Origin: BOG-1184 sp964651515
GTDB lineage: Bacteria > Fibrobacterota > Chitinivibrionia > Chitinivibrionales > Chitinispirillaceae
Length of the DNA: 13,723 bases
Direction: 5' to 3'
Assembly (NCBI GenBank): GCA_964651515.1
Contig: CAZYYB010000087.1
Coordinates: forward strand, 1-13,723
Part shown: positions 1 through 7,915 of the stretch, one piece after another
Position numbering within the stretch: position 1 is the stretch's first letter
How the letters are laid out: each line of letters begins with the position of its first letter
Program-made: the position numbers and the translations under genes
Notes under the pieces: model-generated
Databases searched by the model: none
What the model was told of the DNA's origin: nothing
Seen by the model: only the letters and a program-made list of their open reading frames with translations

Positions 1-1603
1 TATCGGGGGACATCGAGACGTTGCACACCTGCGTGGATCCGCTCGAATCCTTTCCGTTAAAAGGCGCCGTGAAAAGCTGGCGGTTCGCGCCGCCCGATTG
101 CCCCGATACCGCACGCATGAGGAGGCTCCGGTACCCGGTGACCAGATAGTGGCCGTTGCGCGACCTGCCGTCATGGAAACTGCCGTTTGAAATAAGAAGC
201 TGGGCGGCGCCCACGGGACGGCCTCCCGCCATCTGCTGCATAGAGGTCCCTGTCAAGGGCCACTGCGACGCGGTGTTATCGACCGTTGAACCGGTATAAA
301 TAATGAAGGTATCGAGCGACGACGGGTCGACCCACCACCGCGGCTGGTAGGCGCTGTCCGCGGGCAACGCTAGGGGCGATTTGGTAACCGAGTCGAGACT
401 CCGGACGTAGATAGTCGCCGGCCCGGTGGATCCGACCCCGCGCGTGCAGAAGGCGGCAAATTGTCCGTCGGGCGATATGGCGGGGGCATTTACATTTGTA
501 AAATCCTTGAACTCATAGATGTAGGGGTTACTCTGGTAAAAATCGGCAACGCAGAGTGTCCGCAATGCATTGGTTACATTTACAAAGACAAGCTTTGCCT
601 GCTGCGTATAGAAAATAGGCTGCACCGTGCTCACCGCAAGGGCGGACAGGTTCGTTACCAGCGAAGAGGTATCGGTTATAAGCTGCGTAGGCTTGGCAAT
701 CACCCCGCGGACGCAGCGGAACCCGATGTACTCGACGGCGGTTGAAAGCACCGTTTCGTAGGTGCTTTCACGACGGGAGGGACGCAGGTAAAGAAAGGGA
801 TGTTCGAACGAACCGCCTTTGATGGACTTGACGTTAGCGTCGGCGGGGGTCGGCGCGCCGATGGAGTTGGTAATGCCGGAAACGCAATAAAATCCCTTCC
901 AGTCGTTGGTCCACTGGTACAGGTTCCCGGCCATATCGTAGAGTCCGAACAGGTTCGGCAGGAGCTTCGCGACCGGATGGGTCGCTCCGCCGGAGTTCGA
1001 GGAGAACCAGGCATAATTCAGGGCCTCGGCGGTGTCGACGAGATGCGGAAAGGGGATCGTTGACGTGCCTTCGCGTGCGGCATACTCCCATTCCGCCTCG
1101 GTGGGAAGCCGGTAGCCGTCCACGTCGTAATTGATGATGACTCCGGCGAGCCCGACAACGCTTCCCGCCTGCATCTGGGGAGCGCCGACGTAACCGTACA
1201 CCGTGTCGAGGTTTTCTTTTTTGCTTCTTTCATTGCAATAAAGAATGGCATCGTACCAGGTGACATTATACTGCGGGTAGTTATCGCCCCTGCCGAACGG
1301 GCTGGAGTCGGCGACCGGCTGGTAGCCGGTAACGGCCGCGTACTCCTTCTGGGTGACGAGCGTCGTGTCCATCCAGAAATTGTAGCTGAAGGCGCTCTTC
1401 ATCGGCGGCATTTCATCGGCGCCGGCGAGCGGGGTATCGTTTGCGCCCTGCATGAACGATTTCCCGGCGGCGGCAACGAGGCGCATCCCGGGGTGCGGCT
1501 CGGCGGCGGAACGGGGCCTGAGCAGGAAACAGCCCGCGATGACTCCTGCCGATACAAGCATGAATACCGTGCCGCAATAGCCTGAAAACCAGTATCTGCG
1601 CAT
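1..1603 (-). CDS. SUMF1/FGE-like domain lipoprotein with TolB-like propeller segment (TIGR02171-like), C-terminus outside window
   Basis: Open from ATG at 1603 to the window edge (534 codons), so the C-terminus is missing. The N-terminus is basic (MRRYWF), then hydrophobic, then lipobox IAGC with Cys25, so an exported lipoprotein is likely. Residues about 38-300 are a formylglycine-generating-enzyme/SUMF1-type domain, with RLPTEAEWEYAAREG (165-179), GLYDMAGNLYQWTNDW (220-235), KGGS (262-265) and closing GFRCVRG (294-300). From about 305 the chain has propeller-like segments, including APAISPDGQFAAF (373-385) and a second SPD at the truncated end. This architecture matches my memory of the Fibrobacter paralogous family TIGR02171, whose function is unknown. 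The two catalytic Cys expected shortly after GGS in true FGE are not there (GGSFEHPFLYLR), so sulfatase-activating activity is unlikely. No strong Shine-Dalgarno was seen; no other in-frame ATG lies nearby upstream. It is divergent from the gene at 2057. Confidence 0.85.
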   Translation of the reverse strand, partial: MRRYWFSGYCGTVFMLVSAGVIAGCFLLRPRSAAEPHPGMRLVAAAGKSFMQGANDTPLAGADEMPPMKSAFSYNFWMDTTLVTQKEYAAVTGYQPVADSSPFGRGDNYPQYNVTWYDAILYCNERSKKENLDTVYGYVGAPQMQAGSVVGLAGVIINYDVDGYRLPTEAEWEYAAREGTSTIPFPHLVDTAEALNYAWFSSNSGGATHPVAKLLPNLFGLYDMAGNLYQWTNDWKGFYCVSGITNSIGAPTPADANVKSIKGGSFEHPFLYLRPSRRESTYETVLSTAVEYIGFRCVRGVIAKPTQLITDTSSLVTNLSALAVSTVQPIFYTQQAKLVFVNVTNALRTLCVADFYQSNPYIYEFKDFTNVNAPAISPDGQFAAFCTRGVGSTGPATIYVRSLDSVTKSPLALPADSAYQPRWWVDPSSLDTFIIYTGSTVDNTASQWPLTGTSMQQMAGGRPVGAAQLLISNGSFHDGRSRNGHYLVTGYRSLLMRAVSGQSGGANRQLFTAPFNGKDSSGSTQVCNVSMSPD

Positions 1604-2056
1604 ACCCCGCCAGGTCTCTCGATGAAAATTCCGTAAAACCGAGAAAACACTTCCCCCGCAAGTAATATAATAAATCGCCTGCTTTTTCGAATTAAAAATT
1701 GTTTGATTTCGAGACCGTCGAATGGGCGAAAAAAATTACCCGGTGCTCCCCGTCCCGGAAACCGGCTCATCGGACGGCGCAGGATCATCCGGAAGGCGCG
1801 ACGCATCGAAGGCCCCGCGGACGAAAAAAACGGTGTCCGTCGATCCGGGCGACATTTTTTTTCGGTCTTCCGGTGGTCCGAATTATATTAAACTCATTGC
1901 GGGATCGGATCGATAACGCCGGGTAACCGCCGCGATCCCATACCAGACACCTCACGCCGACAAAAACGAAAGCGACGGTTTCCCGATAAGGCATTGTATC
2001 CAACCGCGAAGGTGCTGCCGCTATCCGATGCTTCTTGAAAAAGAGGTCATGACGAT
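1604..2056. other. Divergent intergenic region between lipoprotein and GT-C/TPR gene
   Basis: This 453-bp stretch separates two divergent genes and must hold both promoters. An AT-rich block at about 1660-1720 (for example the tract near 1665-1676 and the one near 1688-1705) is the likeliest promoter for the leftward lipoprotein gene, but I could not fix -10 and -35 boxes. A T8 run lies at 1855-1862. The rightward gene has an AAGAGG Shine-Dalgarno at 2041-2046. One possible small ORF (1722-1916) is listed separately. No RNA gene or strong hairpin was recognised. Confidence 0.5.
1722..1916 (+). CDS. Doubtful small protein, 64 aa
   Basis: I do not recognise this protein. It starts MGEKNYPVLPVPETGSSDG, continues through a Ser/Gly/Arg/Lys-rich stretch and ends FFRSSGGPNYIKLIAGSDR before TAA. 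Codon use looks coding-like in its first two thirds (third positions mostly G or C, as in the real genes here), which is why it is listed. Against it: no clear Shine-Dalgarno precedes ATG 1722, two other ORFs of similar length overlap it in the other forward frames, and GC-rich DNA gives such ORFs by chance. The T8 run at 1855-1862 lies inside it. No signal peptide, membrane segment or domain is visible. It may equally be non-coding leader DNA. Confidence 0.25.
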   Translation: MGEKNYPVLPVPETGSSDGAGSSGRRDASKAPRTKKTVSVDPGDIFFRSSGGPNYIKLIAGSDR

Positions 2057-4312
2057 ATGTCGAAATCTCATAAGCGCCCCCCCGTGCACGGTGAGCATCA
2101 CCCGGTGCACCATGCATCGATGCCGCAACCCGCACTCCCCGCCCGCACCGCGTACCGGTTTCTTGGCGGCATACTCCTGCTCTCCGCAATCGCCTATGCG
2201 CTTACCCTGCGCCATGGGTTTGTCTACGACGATCCTCTCCAGATCTCCGAGAACCCGCTCGTCCGGTCGTTATCCTTCGCGAACATCCGGGTAATTTTCG
2301 GCTCCACGGTCGCGGCGATGTACCAGCCGCTCACGACCCTGTGCTACGCCGTCGAATATTCCCTCTGGGGACTCTCTCCCGCCGGCTATCATGCCATCAA
2401 TATTCTTTTCCATCTGGTGAACGTCACGCTCGTTTTTTATCTCGCGGCGCTGCTTTTCAACGACCGGCGGATCGGCCTGGTCGCCGCGCTCCTCTTCGGA
2501 ATCCATCCGATCAACGTCGAAACGGTTGCCTGGCTCTCCTGCCGCAGCACCATGCTGTACGGTTCGCTCTCCCTGCTCTCGCTCATCGCCTACATCCGGT
2601 ATGTAAAAGCGGCCGCCGGGCGACGCCTCCGGTTTTATGCCGTCTCCCTTCTCCTGTTCGCGCTTGCCCTGCTGGCCAAGTCCGCGGCCATGGCGCTGCC
2701 GGCCGTCCTGTTCGCCCTCGATTACTTTTTCAAACGTCGCCTGCGGGGGACGCTTATCGGGGAAAAAATTCCCTATGTCGCCCTCGCGCTCATTGCCGCG
2801 ATCGCGGCCCTTAAAATTCGCGGTTCGGGCGGCTATATCGCCGACCTTTCCACGATCTACACGCCCCTCGACCGCCTGTTCATGGTGGTCTACTCATTCT
2901 GCTTCTATCCGTTCAAAGCCCTCGTTCCCTTCGCCTTCTCGGCCTACTACCCCTTCCCGGACAAAAGCGGCGGCATGCTGCCGTTCATCTACTACGCCGC
3001 GCCGGTTCTCCTGGCCGGAGCGGCACTCCTGCTCAATCGCTTCGTCGGGGACCGCCGGATTCTCGTACTGTGCGTGCTCCTGTATGCCGTTCCCATTGCG
3101 CTCTCTTTACAGTTCGTGCCGGTCGGCAAGCAGATCACCGCGGATCGGTACGCCTATATCCCCTGCATCGGGATCTGGTGTCTTGCCGCGTATGCGGCGG
3201 TCCGCTATCGCCGGTTCCGGACGGTCCCCTATACCGTTCTTCCACTCGCCGTGGTGCTGTTCCTGACCGCCGCCACCGTCATGCAGAGCCGGATCTGGAA
3301 GAGCGACCTTTCGCTCTGGACCGAGGTCATCGCGAAGGCGCCCCGGTCCGACATGGGCTATCTCAACCGGGCGATCGCGCTCTGTTCAGGACCGGTCAAG
3401 GACTACCGGGCCGCGTTTGCCGATTGCAATACGGCGATCGCGCTTCGCTCGCCGTTCTCCAGCACCGAAATGGCCTACAATAACCGCGGCAATATCGACA
3501 AGGCGGTCGGCAACATTCCCGGTGCGCTTGCCGATTACGACTCCGCCATCCTGTGCCGGCCGGACTTTCTCATTGCGCTTAAGAACCGTGCCGAGCTCAG
3601 GCGGCAGGCCGGGGCGACGGCGGGGGCGCTCGACGACTATTCGGCCGCCCTGCGAATCGAGCCGCGCAACCCCGATCTTCTCCTGGGCAAGGGAATGACC
3701 GCGCTCATGGCCGGGGATTTTTCCGAAGCGCGCGCCGCTTTTGCGACCGTACTCGCTTCGAATCCCGCCTTCTACGCCGCGCTCAACGGCCGGGGCATCG
3801 CGGAGTGCCGCCTCGGCGATGACGCGGCGGCGCAGCGCGATTTCGCGCTGGCGATAGAGATCGACCCGAAAACCTCGGATGCCTACACGAACCGGGGCAT
3901 CATGGAGAACGACCGGGGCGACTTCCCGGCGGCGATCGCCGACCTCAACCGCGCGCTGCAACTCGATCCGGGCGACATCCAGGCATTGGTTAACCGTGCC
4001 ATTGCCGAAAGGAAAACCGGCGATTTCGCCGGGGCGCTTGCCGATCTCTCCGTCGCCCATGCCATGGACACCGCGTTCCTCCCGGTTTTCTACGAGCGGG
4101 GCCTCACCCACTATGAGCAGGGACGGTACGCCGAGGCGGCGGCGGTTCTGTCGGCGCTGCTTTCCCGGGCGCCGCTCTACCGCGACGGCTGGTACTACGC
4201 CGGGCTGACTTTCGGGAAATTGCACGACGCGGCGAAGGCGGCTGCCTGCCTGAGGAAGGCGGCGGCAATGGGGCAGAAGGCGGCGGTGGAATTATTGGCG
4301 GTTAATAAGTGA
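2057..4312 (+). CDS. GT-C-type membrane protein with C-terminal TPR array (TMTC-like)
   Basis: A 751-aa protein in two halves. Residues about 34-410 are polytopic membrane sequence: a first helix at 34-52, then a large loop with the acidic pair Asp58-Asp59 (GFVYDDP), the HPINVETVAWLSCRS segment (150-163), ALLAKSAAMALP (204-215) and ADRYAYIP (362-369). This set is typical of the bacterial relatives of eukaryotic TMTC proteins, which are GT-C-fold glycosyltransferases using polyprenyl-linked sugars; the DD pair sits where catalytic acids are expected. Residues about 433-745 are seven to eight tetratricopeptide repeats, recognisable by NRG/NRA...GD...A..D...A....P. Topology suggests the loop and TPRs lie on the outer face. 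The donor and acceptor are unknown; protein O-glycosylation is inference. Start ATG 2057 is preceded by AAGAGG at 2041-2046, about 10 nt away. Monocistronic; convergent with the Bat operon. Confidence 0.85.
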   Translation: MSKSHKRPPVHGEHHPVHHASMPQPALPARTAYRFLGGILLLSAIAYALTLRHGFVYDDPLQISENPLVRSLSFANIRVIFGSTVAAMYQPLTTLCYAVEYSLWGLSPAGYHAINILFHLVNVTLVFYLAALLFNDRRIGLVAALLFGIHPINVETVAWLSCRSTMLYGSLSLLSLIAYIRYVKAAAGRRLRFYAVSLLLFALALLAKSAAMALPAVLFALDYFFKRRLRGTLIGEKIPYVALALIAAIAALKIRGSGGYIADLSTIYTPLDRLFMVVYSFCFYPFKALVPFAFSAYYPFPDKSGGMLPFIYYAAPVLLAGAALLLNRFVGDRRILVLCVLLYAVPIALSLQFVPVGKQITADRYAYIPCIGIWCLAAYAAVRYRRFRTVPYTVLPLAVVLFLTAATVMQSRIWKSDLSLWTEVIAKAPRSDMGYLNRAIALCSGPVKDYRAAFADCNTAIALRSPFSSTEMAYNNRGNIDKAVGNIPGALADYDSAILCRPDFLIALKNRAELRRQAGATAGALDDYSAALRIEPRNPDLLLGKGMTALMAGDFSEARAAFATVLASNPAFYAALNGRGIAECRLGDDAAAQRDFALAIEIDPKTSDAYTNRGIMENDRGDFPAAIADLNRALQLDPGDIQALVNRAIAERKTGDFAGALADLSVAHAMDTAFLPVFYERGLTHYEQGRYAEAAAVLSALLSRAPLYRDGWYYAGLTFGKLHDAAKAAACLRKAAAMGQKAAVELLAVNK

Positions 4313-4336
4313 GTATGGTTATGCAATGCGGCCTTT

Positions 4337-4385
4337 TTGGTGGGCTACTCCCGCCTTTGGCGGGGTCTCGGCACTTCCGCAACGC
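4337..4385 (-). repeat. Intergenic hairpin repeat element, copy A
   Basis: On the plus strand CCCGCC (4350-4355), loop TTT, GGCGGG (4359-4364) form a perfect 6-bp stem. To its right, CACTTCCGCAACGC (4372-4385) is the exact reverse complement of GCGTTGCGGAAGTG at 12443-12456. Read on the minus strand, copy A runs: 14-nt motif, GAGA, hairpin with a 3-nt AAA loop, then GCCCACC. Copy B on the plus strand runs in the same order: motif, GAGA, hairpin with a GAA loop, then GCCGACC. The two are diverged copies of one dispersed element in opposite orientations. Confidence 0.6.
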
Positions 4386-4542
4386 CAACATTAGGGAGCA
4401 CAACACGGGAAAAGATCACGTGCCAAAGTCTTTTCCATTATAAAAATGCGAACAACCTGAACCAACGCAATGTTTGTCTGTTTTTCGCAGAGGTCGCGGG
4501 GGTCCCCTGACCATTTAGAATCAGGCACTGCAAAACCGAAGA

Positions 4543-4556
4543 AACGTATATACGTT
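4543..4556. repeat. 14-bp perfect AT-rich palindrome
   Basis: AACGTATATACGTT is a perfect 14-bp palindrome between the convergent ends of the GT-C/TPR gene and the batDE fusion, about 15 bp past the batDE stop. It could be a protein-binding site or a weak terminator stem. On the minus strand it is followed by TTCTTCGG rather than a T run, so a terminator is not well supported. Confidence 0.4.
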
Positions 4557-4570
4557 AAGTCAACAAATCC

Positions 4571-7144
4571 TTATATCTTTCCCAATGCCTTATTTTCCAC
4601 CCACCCCGCCGCCCCGCTCGGCAGGCTGACGAGCGACCACCCCTCCACCGTTTTCCGGACCTGGAATTTCGTTCCCTCGTGCGCCGTAAAGAGGATCTTG
4701 GCGCCTTCGGGCTCGTTGCGCGCGTCGGCCGATGGGTCGAGCAGGATGGCGTAGGAGGTCGATTCGGCATCCACGATTTTCACCACCATGGAGGTCCCGG
4801 AGGCGGCGAGAACCAGGGCGATGAGTACGGAGGCGTAAATAAGCCAGAGCCGGCGGTTGCCGGATGCGTAGAGCGCCGCCGAGCTGAGGATCCCGATGCA
4901 GAAGAGCAGGGCACAGCAGAACCAGAGCTGAGTGCGCAGCGGCATGAGGTGGTGCAGACGCTGGAATACCGCTTCGACAAAGCCGCGCTGCGGCTCTTCG
5001 ACGCGGTCGACGATGTTCGATTCGAGGAACTTTATGTTCGCGGCGACATCCGCATCCGCCGGATCGAGCCGCGCGGCCTTTTCATAGGAGAGGCGGCACA
5101 GGCCCGGCTTTTTCAACCGGAAATAGGCGTTGCCGAGGTTGAAATAAACAACCGGCGAGGTCATGCCGGACGAGACGATTTTATCGTAATAGGTAACCGC
5201 GCTGTCGTACTGCTGTTCGGTATAGAACTTGTTCGCCTGCTCGAACCAGAGGTTGACCGGAGCGGCGGCGCCGGCACGGGCAAGGAGGAAAAGGGCGCAC
5301 AGGGCCACGATGATCGCCGACGCATGCACCGTTTTACCCCTCTTCGCTCCCCTTTCGAGGGTTGCCGCAAACGCGATCGCCTTCTCGAGCACGGCCGAAC
5401 GCGACCGCTCGTCAAACGACGCCTGGCCGAAGCGGTAGGAGTCGAGGAGCTCGATGAAGTGCGTGAGGTCATTGACAATTGCCTCGTCGGCGTTCCGCTG
5501 GAGCAACTCGGCCTTGAGCTCCTCGAGCGTACGGCCGGTGGCGGCAAAAGCGAATTTCTGCGAGATATACCGCTCGATGGTCTCGGCAACCTGGCCGAGA
5601 AACCGCTCGGTCGAAAGGGTCGAGCCCCTGCGGCGCAGCCCGTCGAACGCTTTCCGGGCGGCCCTGAGGGCGCGTGCCCGCACGTAGAAGGCGGCATTGG
5701 TTTCGTGCCGGATCGACTGCACCTTATACAGGAATGCCACGAAAAACAGGATAAACGGCAGCGGGTAGAGGAGCAGGTAGAGCGGTTCGCGGTACGGCTT
5801 TTCGGGCACGTTGCGAAGCGCAACGTCGGTCTTGATGTACCGGATGTCGGTCCCGAGCTCGTGGATCTCTTCCTGGGTGAGATAGCGGGTCTGCGGTTTC
5901 GCGCCGCCCTTGCCCGGCGTCACGTTCAGGGAGAGCGGCCCCGACGAGGCGGTCCGGTAGGCGCCCTCGGCGGGATCGAAATAGGTGATCGCGATGGGGG
6001 GAATGTCAAGCTTGCCCTCCGCGCCGGGGATGAGGAGGAATTTGTACGACTTCCGGGTCGCGATGCCCTCGGGCGTGGTATCGACCTGGACATGCTTTTC
6101 CGGGCTGAATATTTCGCAGCCGGGAAGTGTCGGCGCCGTTACCTCGGCGACATTGCCCGGCCTGGTTGCCGCACTCACGAGCACGTTGAGCGTCGCGGCC
6201 TCGCCGGAAGGAACCGCGTCCGGAGTGACGGATGCGTTCAAGGTCATCCTGCCGATGGCGCCCGCGAAACCGGCGGGCGGCGGCGGAAGCTCCCGGGCGT
6301 GAATCGAGAGTTCATTGGAATAGGCGGTACGCTGTACCTGCTGCACCTGCATGCCGCCGAAAAAGTCGTTGAAGAACGGATCGCCTCCCTGCTGCCTCAT
6401 CTGATGCAACTCAACGTAGGAAAAGGGGACCGAGGCGACCGTGGTCGTCCCGGAAGCCAGGGGAATGACCGCGAAGCGGAGGCTGAGCGTCTGGTACATG
6501 TCCCCGCCGATGCGTTCGGATGCCTGTGTATAGTGATTGGTAAAGAGCGGCGTAATCGAGAAACTCTTTGAAAATGATTTTTCGAGCTCCTCCGGACTCC
6601 AGTGCTGGTCGGGCTGCACCTGCGCGTTGGCTCGGATCGCCACCGTGAAGGTCAGCACCGCCTGCTCGCCGATATAGAGCGTCGACTTGCTGAGTTGCAG
6701 CGTGACGCGGACATCGGCGTTTTTCGCCGCCGGCTGGCCGGATGCCGCCACGTTGAACGCGATCGGACCGGTCGAGCAGGGGGCATTGTCGACCGTCACC
6801 TGCAGGGCCGGGAAGGTAAAGGGGCCTTTTTTCTGCGGAACGATCACGTAGTAAAACACGTAATGAATCTCTACATTCTGCGACATGCGGCCGTTGATGA
6901 TCTGTATGGACGTCGAGGAGGAGGATGGACCCTGCTGAACGTGTGCGACGGTGAAGGCGTCGCTCGGGGCAACGGGCGGCGGCGAGATTCCCTTGATCTC
7001 CTTGTCGACCACGAGCTCGGCCGTGATCTGGACCTGTTCGCCTGGATTGACATTAGTGTGATCGGTGCCGGCGGTGAATTTTGCGGCGCCGTGCGCGGCC
7101 AGTACCAATAAAAACAGCGCTCCGAGCGGAAGATGCATCTTCAT
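4571..7144 (-). CDS. batD-batE: BatD-BatE fusion protein (oxygen-tolerance periplasmic protein + TPR/SH3-like)
   Basis: One 857-aa frame covers two normally separate Bat proteins. BatD part: signal peptide 1-21, periplasmic beta-rich repeats to about 445, membrane helix 455-474, and a cytoplasmic helical tail (480-600) with the ERYISQKF...TLEELKAEL pattern common in long BatD proteins. BatE part: a second signal-like helix 608-626, TPRs at 631-698 (VVYFNLGNAYFRLKKPG), a hydrophobic hairpin 738-788, and a C-terminal SH3-like domain 795-857 ending GWVENKALGKI. Topology is consistent: the TPR and SH3 parts return to the periplasm. Start ATG 7144 overlaps the hydrolase stop by 4 nt (ATGA) and has AAAGGA upstream. 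An in-frame ATG 58 codons upstream exists, but it lies inside the hydrolase gene and lacks a signal-peptide context. The junction retains internal start signals (see 5327-5344). Last gene of the operon. Confidence 0.88.
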   Translation of the reverse strand: MKMHLPLGALFLLVLAAHGAAKFTAGTDHTNVNPGEQVQITAELVVDKEIKGISPPPVAPSDAFTVAHVQQGPSSSSTSIQIINGRMSQNVEIHYVFYYVIVPQKKGPFTFPALQVTVDNAPCSTGPIAFNVAASGQPAAKNADVRVTLQLSKSTLYIGEQAVLTFTVAIRANAQVQPDQHWSPEELEKSFSKSFSITPLFTNHYTQASERIGGDMYQTLSLRFAVIPLASGTTTVASVPFSYVELHQMRQQGGDPFFNDFFGGMQVQQVQRTAYSNELSIHARELPPPPAGFAGAIGRMTLNASVTPDAVPSGEAATLNVLVSAATRPGNVAEVTAPTLPGCEIFSPEKHVQVDTTPEGIATRKSYKFLLIPGAEGKLDIPPIAITYFDPAEGAYRTASSGPLSLNVTPGKGGAKPQTRYLTQEEIHELGTDIRYIKTDVALRNVPEKPYREPLYLLLYPLPFILFFVAFLYKVQSIRHETNAAFYVRARALRAARKAFDGLRRRGSTLSTERFLGQVAETIERYISQKFAFAATGRTLEELKAELLQRNADEAIVNDLTHFIELLDSYRFGQASFDERSRSAVLEKAIAFAATLERGAKRGKTVHASAIIVALCALFLLARAGAAAPVNLWFEQANKFYTEQQYDSAVTYYDKIVSSGMTSPVVYFNLGNAYFRLKKPGLCRLSYEKAARLDPADADVAANIKFLESNIVDRVEEPQRGFVEAVFQRLHHLMPLRTQLWFCCALLFCIGILSSAALYASGNRRLWLIYASVLIALVLAASGTSMVVKIVDAESTSYAILLDPSADARNEPEGAKILFTAHEGTKFQVRKTVEGWSLVSLPSGAAGWVENKALGKI
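5327..5344 (-). promoter_or_regulatory. Internal Shine-Dalgarno and GTG start for the BatE part
   Basis: Within the fusion frame, AAGAGGGG (5344-5337) lies 7 nt before GTG at 5329-5327. That GTG opens VHASAIIVALCALFLLARAG, a convincing signal sequence of a free-standing BatE. An out-of-frame TAA sits between them at 5336-5334. These are the signals expected at a normal batD/batE border, so BatE may also be made separately. Whether the site is used is not shown by sequence. Confidence 0.5.
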
Positions 7145-7914
7145 ACGAAGCGTTCCTTTACCCATGAGGTGACCGTGGAACAGACGGCCGAGAAATGCGC
7201 CACGGTTGAATAACTGTGGTCGGCGTCCCGCAGGACATGCACCGTGGTTTCGATGTCCGCGGCGCGCGCCGCGCGGACGTAGCGGTCCGACTCTTCGACC
7301 GCAATCGACTTGTCGCAATCGCCCTGCATGAGCAGGAGCTTTCCGGTAAACTCACCGGCGAGCCGCTGCGCGGGATCGACGTCGCGCAGGCCGTCGAGAA
7401 ATTGCGGGCTGATTTCGTACGGGCCGTTCTCGTAAAACCCCCGCTCGTTGGGGCCGCCTTCGATCATGGTCTGGCGCCGGCGGATGAGCCCTTCCGGTTC
7501 GGCGACCGGCGACAGGAGCACGATCCCCTCCACCGTTTCGGCGGCAAGCGCAGCGATCATGCCGCCCATGCTGTGGCCGATAAACACCAGGGCCGAGGGG
7601 CGGCGCCCGTTCCGCACGAGATCGACCGCGGAGAGCAGGTCGGCCTTCATGGTGGCAACGGTCATCTCGGCGAAGGTGCCGTCGCTGTTGCCGCAGCCGC
7701 CGTAATCGAACCGCAGCGACGAGATGCCCGCGGCGGCGAGTTCGCGGCTCATGCGCGCGAAGAGATAGCCGGGGCCGAGATGGTGGCCGGTAAACCCATG
7801 GCTGAATATGCACCACGGGCCGGACTTTCCGTCCCCGTGGGCGGAAAGTTCGGCCCCCCGCAGGGTCCATCCCCCTCGACGCCACTCCACAAACCTGAAA
7901 ACGGGCGCGGTCAT
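7141..7914 (-). CDS. Alpha/beta hydrolase (serine esterase/peptidase-like)
   Basis: A 257-aa alpha/beta-hydrolase-fold protein of usual length, with no signal peptide, so probably cytoplasmic. Visible motifs: oxyanion-hole SHGFTGHH (38-45), the RFDYGGCGNSDG strand-loop (68-79), nucleophile elbow GHSMGG with Ser115, acid in MQGDCDKSI (Asp201 most likely), and His233 in DADHSYS. The catalytic triad is therefore complete. It resembles the feruloyl-esterase-like / S33-type hydrolases; the substrate cannot be deduced. It sits inside the Bat operon: its ATG is 1 nt after the batC TAG, and its TGA overlaps the batD ATG by 4 nt. AAGGA lies upstream of the start. The position implies co-translation with the Bat proteins, but a hydrolase is not a standard Bat component. 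This could be lipid or ester maintenance in the envelope, or simply a co-transcribed passenger. Confidence 0.88.
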   Translation of the reverse strand: MTAPVFRFVEWRRGGWTLRGAELSAHGDGKSGPWCIFSHGFTGHHLGPGYLFARMSRELAAAGISSLRFDYGGCGNSDGTFAEMTVATMKADLLSAVDLVRNGRRPSALVFIGHSMGGMIAALAAETVEGIVLLSPVAEPEGLIRRRQTMIEGGPNERGFYENGPYEISPQFLDGLRDVDPAQRLAGEFTGKLLLMQGDCDKSIAVEESDRYVRAARAADIETTVHVLRDADHSYSTVAHFSAVCSTVTSWVKERFV

Positions 7915-7915
7915 G

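Larger units (their letters stand above)
4313..4570. other. Convergent intergenic region
   Basis: A 258-bp gap between the ends of two convergent genes. It holds a hairpin repeat element (4337-4385) and a 14-bp palindrome (4543-4556), both listed separately. A weaker GC-rich inverted repeat (GGTC...GGGG...CCCC...GACC) lies at about 4488-4513. None has the GC stem directly followed by a T tract expected of a classical terminator, so termination for either gene is not clearly assigned. No gene is supported here. Confidence 0.5.

Noticed and set aside
3386..4225. Minus-strand ORF of 279 codons
   Set aside because: It is antisense to the TPR region of the GT-C protein, with low-complexity Arg/Gly/Val composition and no start signal.
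4350..4364. CCCGCC-TTT-GGCGGG as a terminator for the GT-C/TPR gene
   Set aside because: No T tract follows the stem on either strand, and its flanks match the repeat copy at 12443, so a repeat element is the better reading.
4679..6571. Long plus-strand ORF of 630 codons
   Set aside because: It lies antisense inside batDE, its protein is Arg/Gly/Glu-rich without domains, and the minus-strand frame has clear BatD and BatE motifs. It is a GC-rich shadow frame.
7145..7318. Longer start for the batD frame, 58 codons upstream
   Set aside because: The extension lies wholly in the hydrolase gene and would bury the signal peptide. ATG 7144 has the ATGA overlap and AAAGGA.
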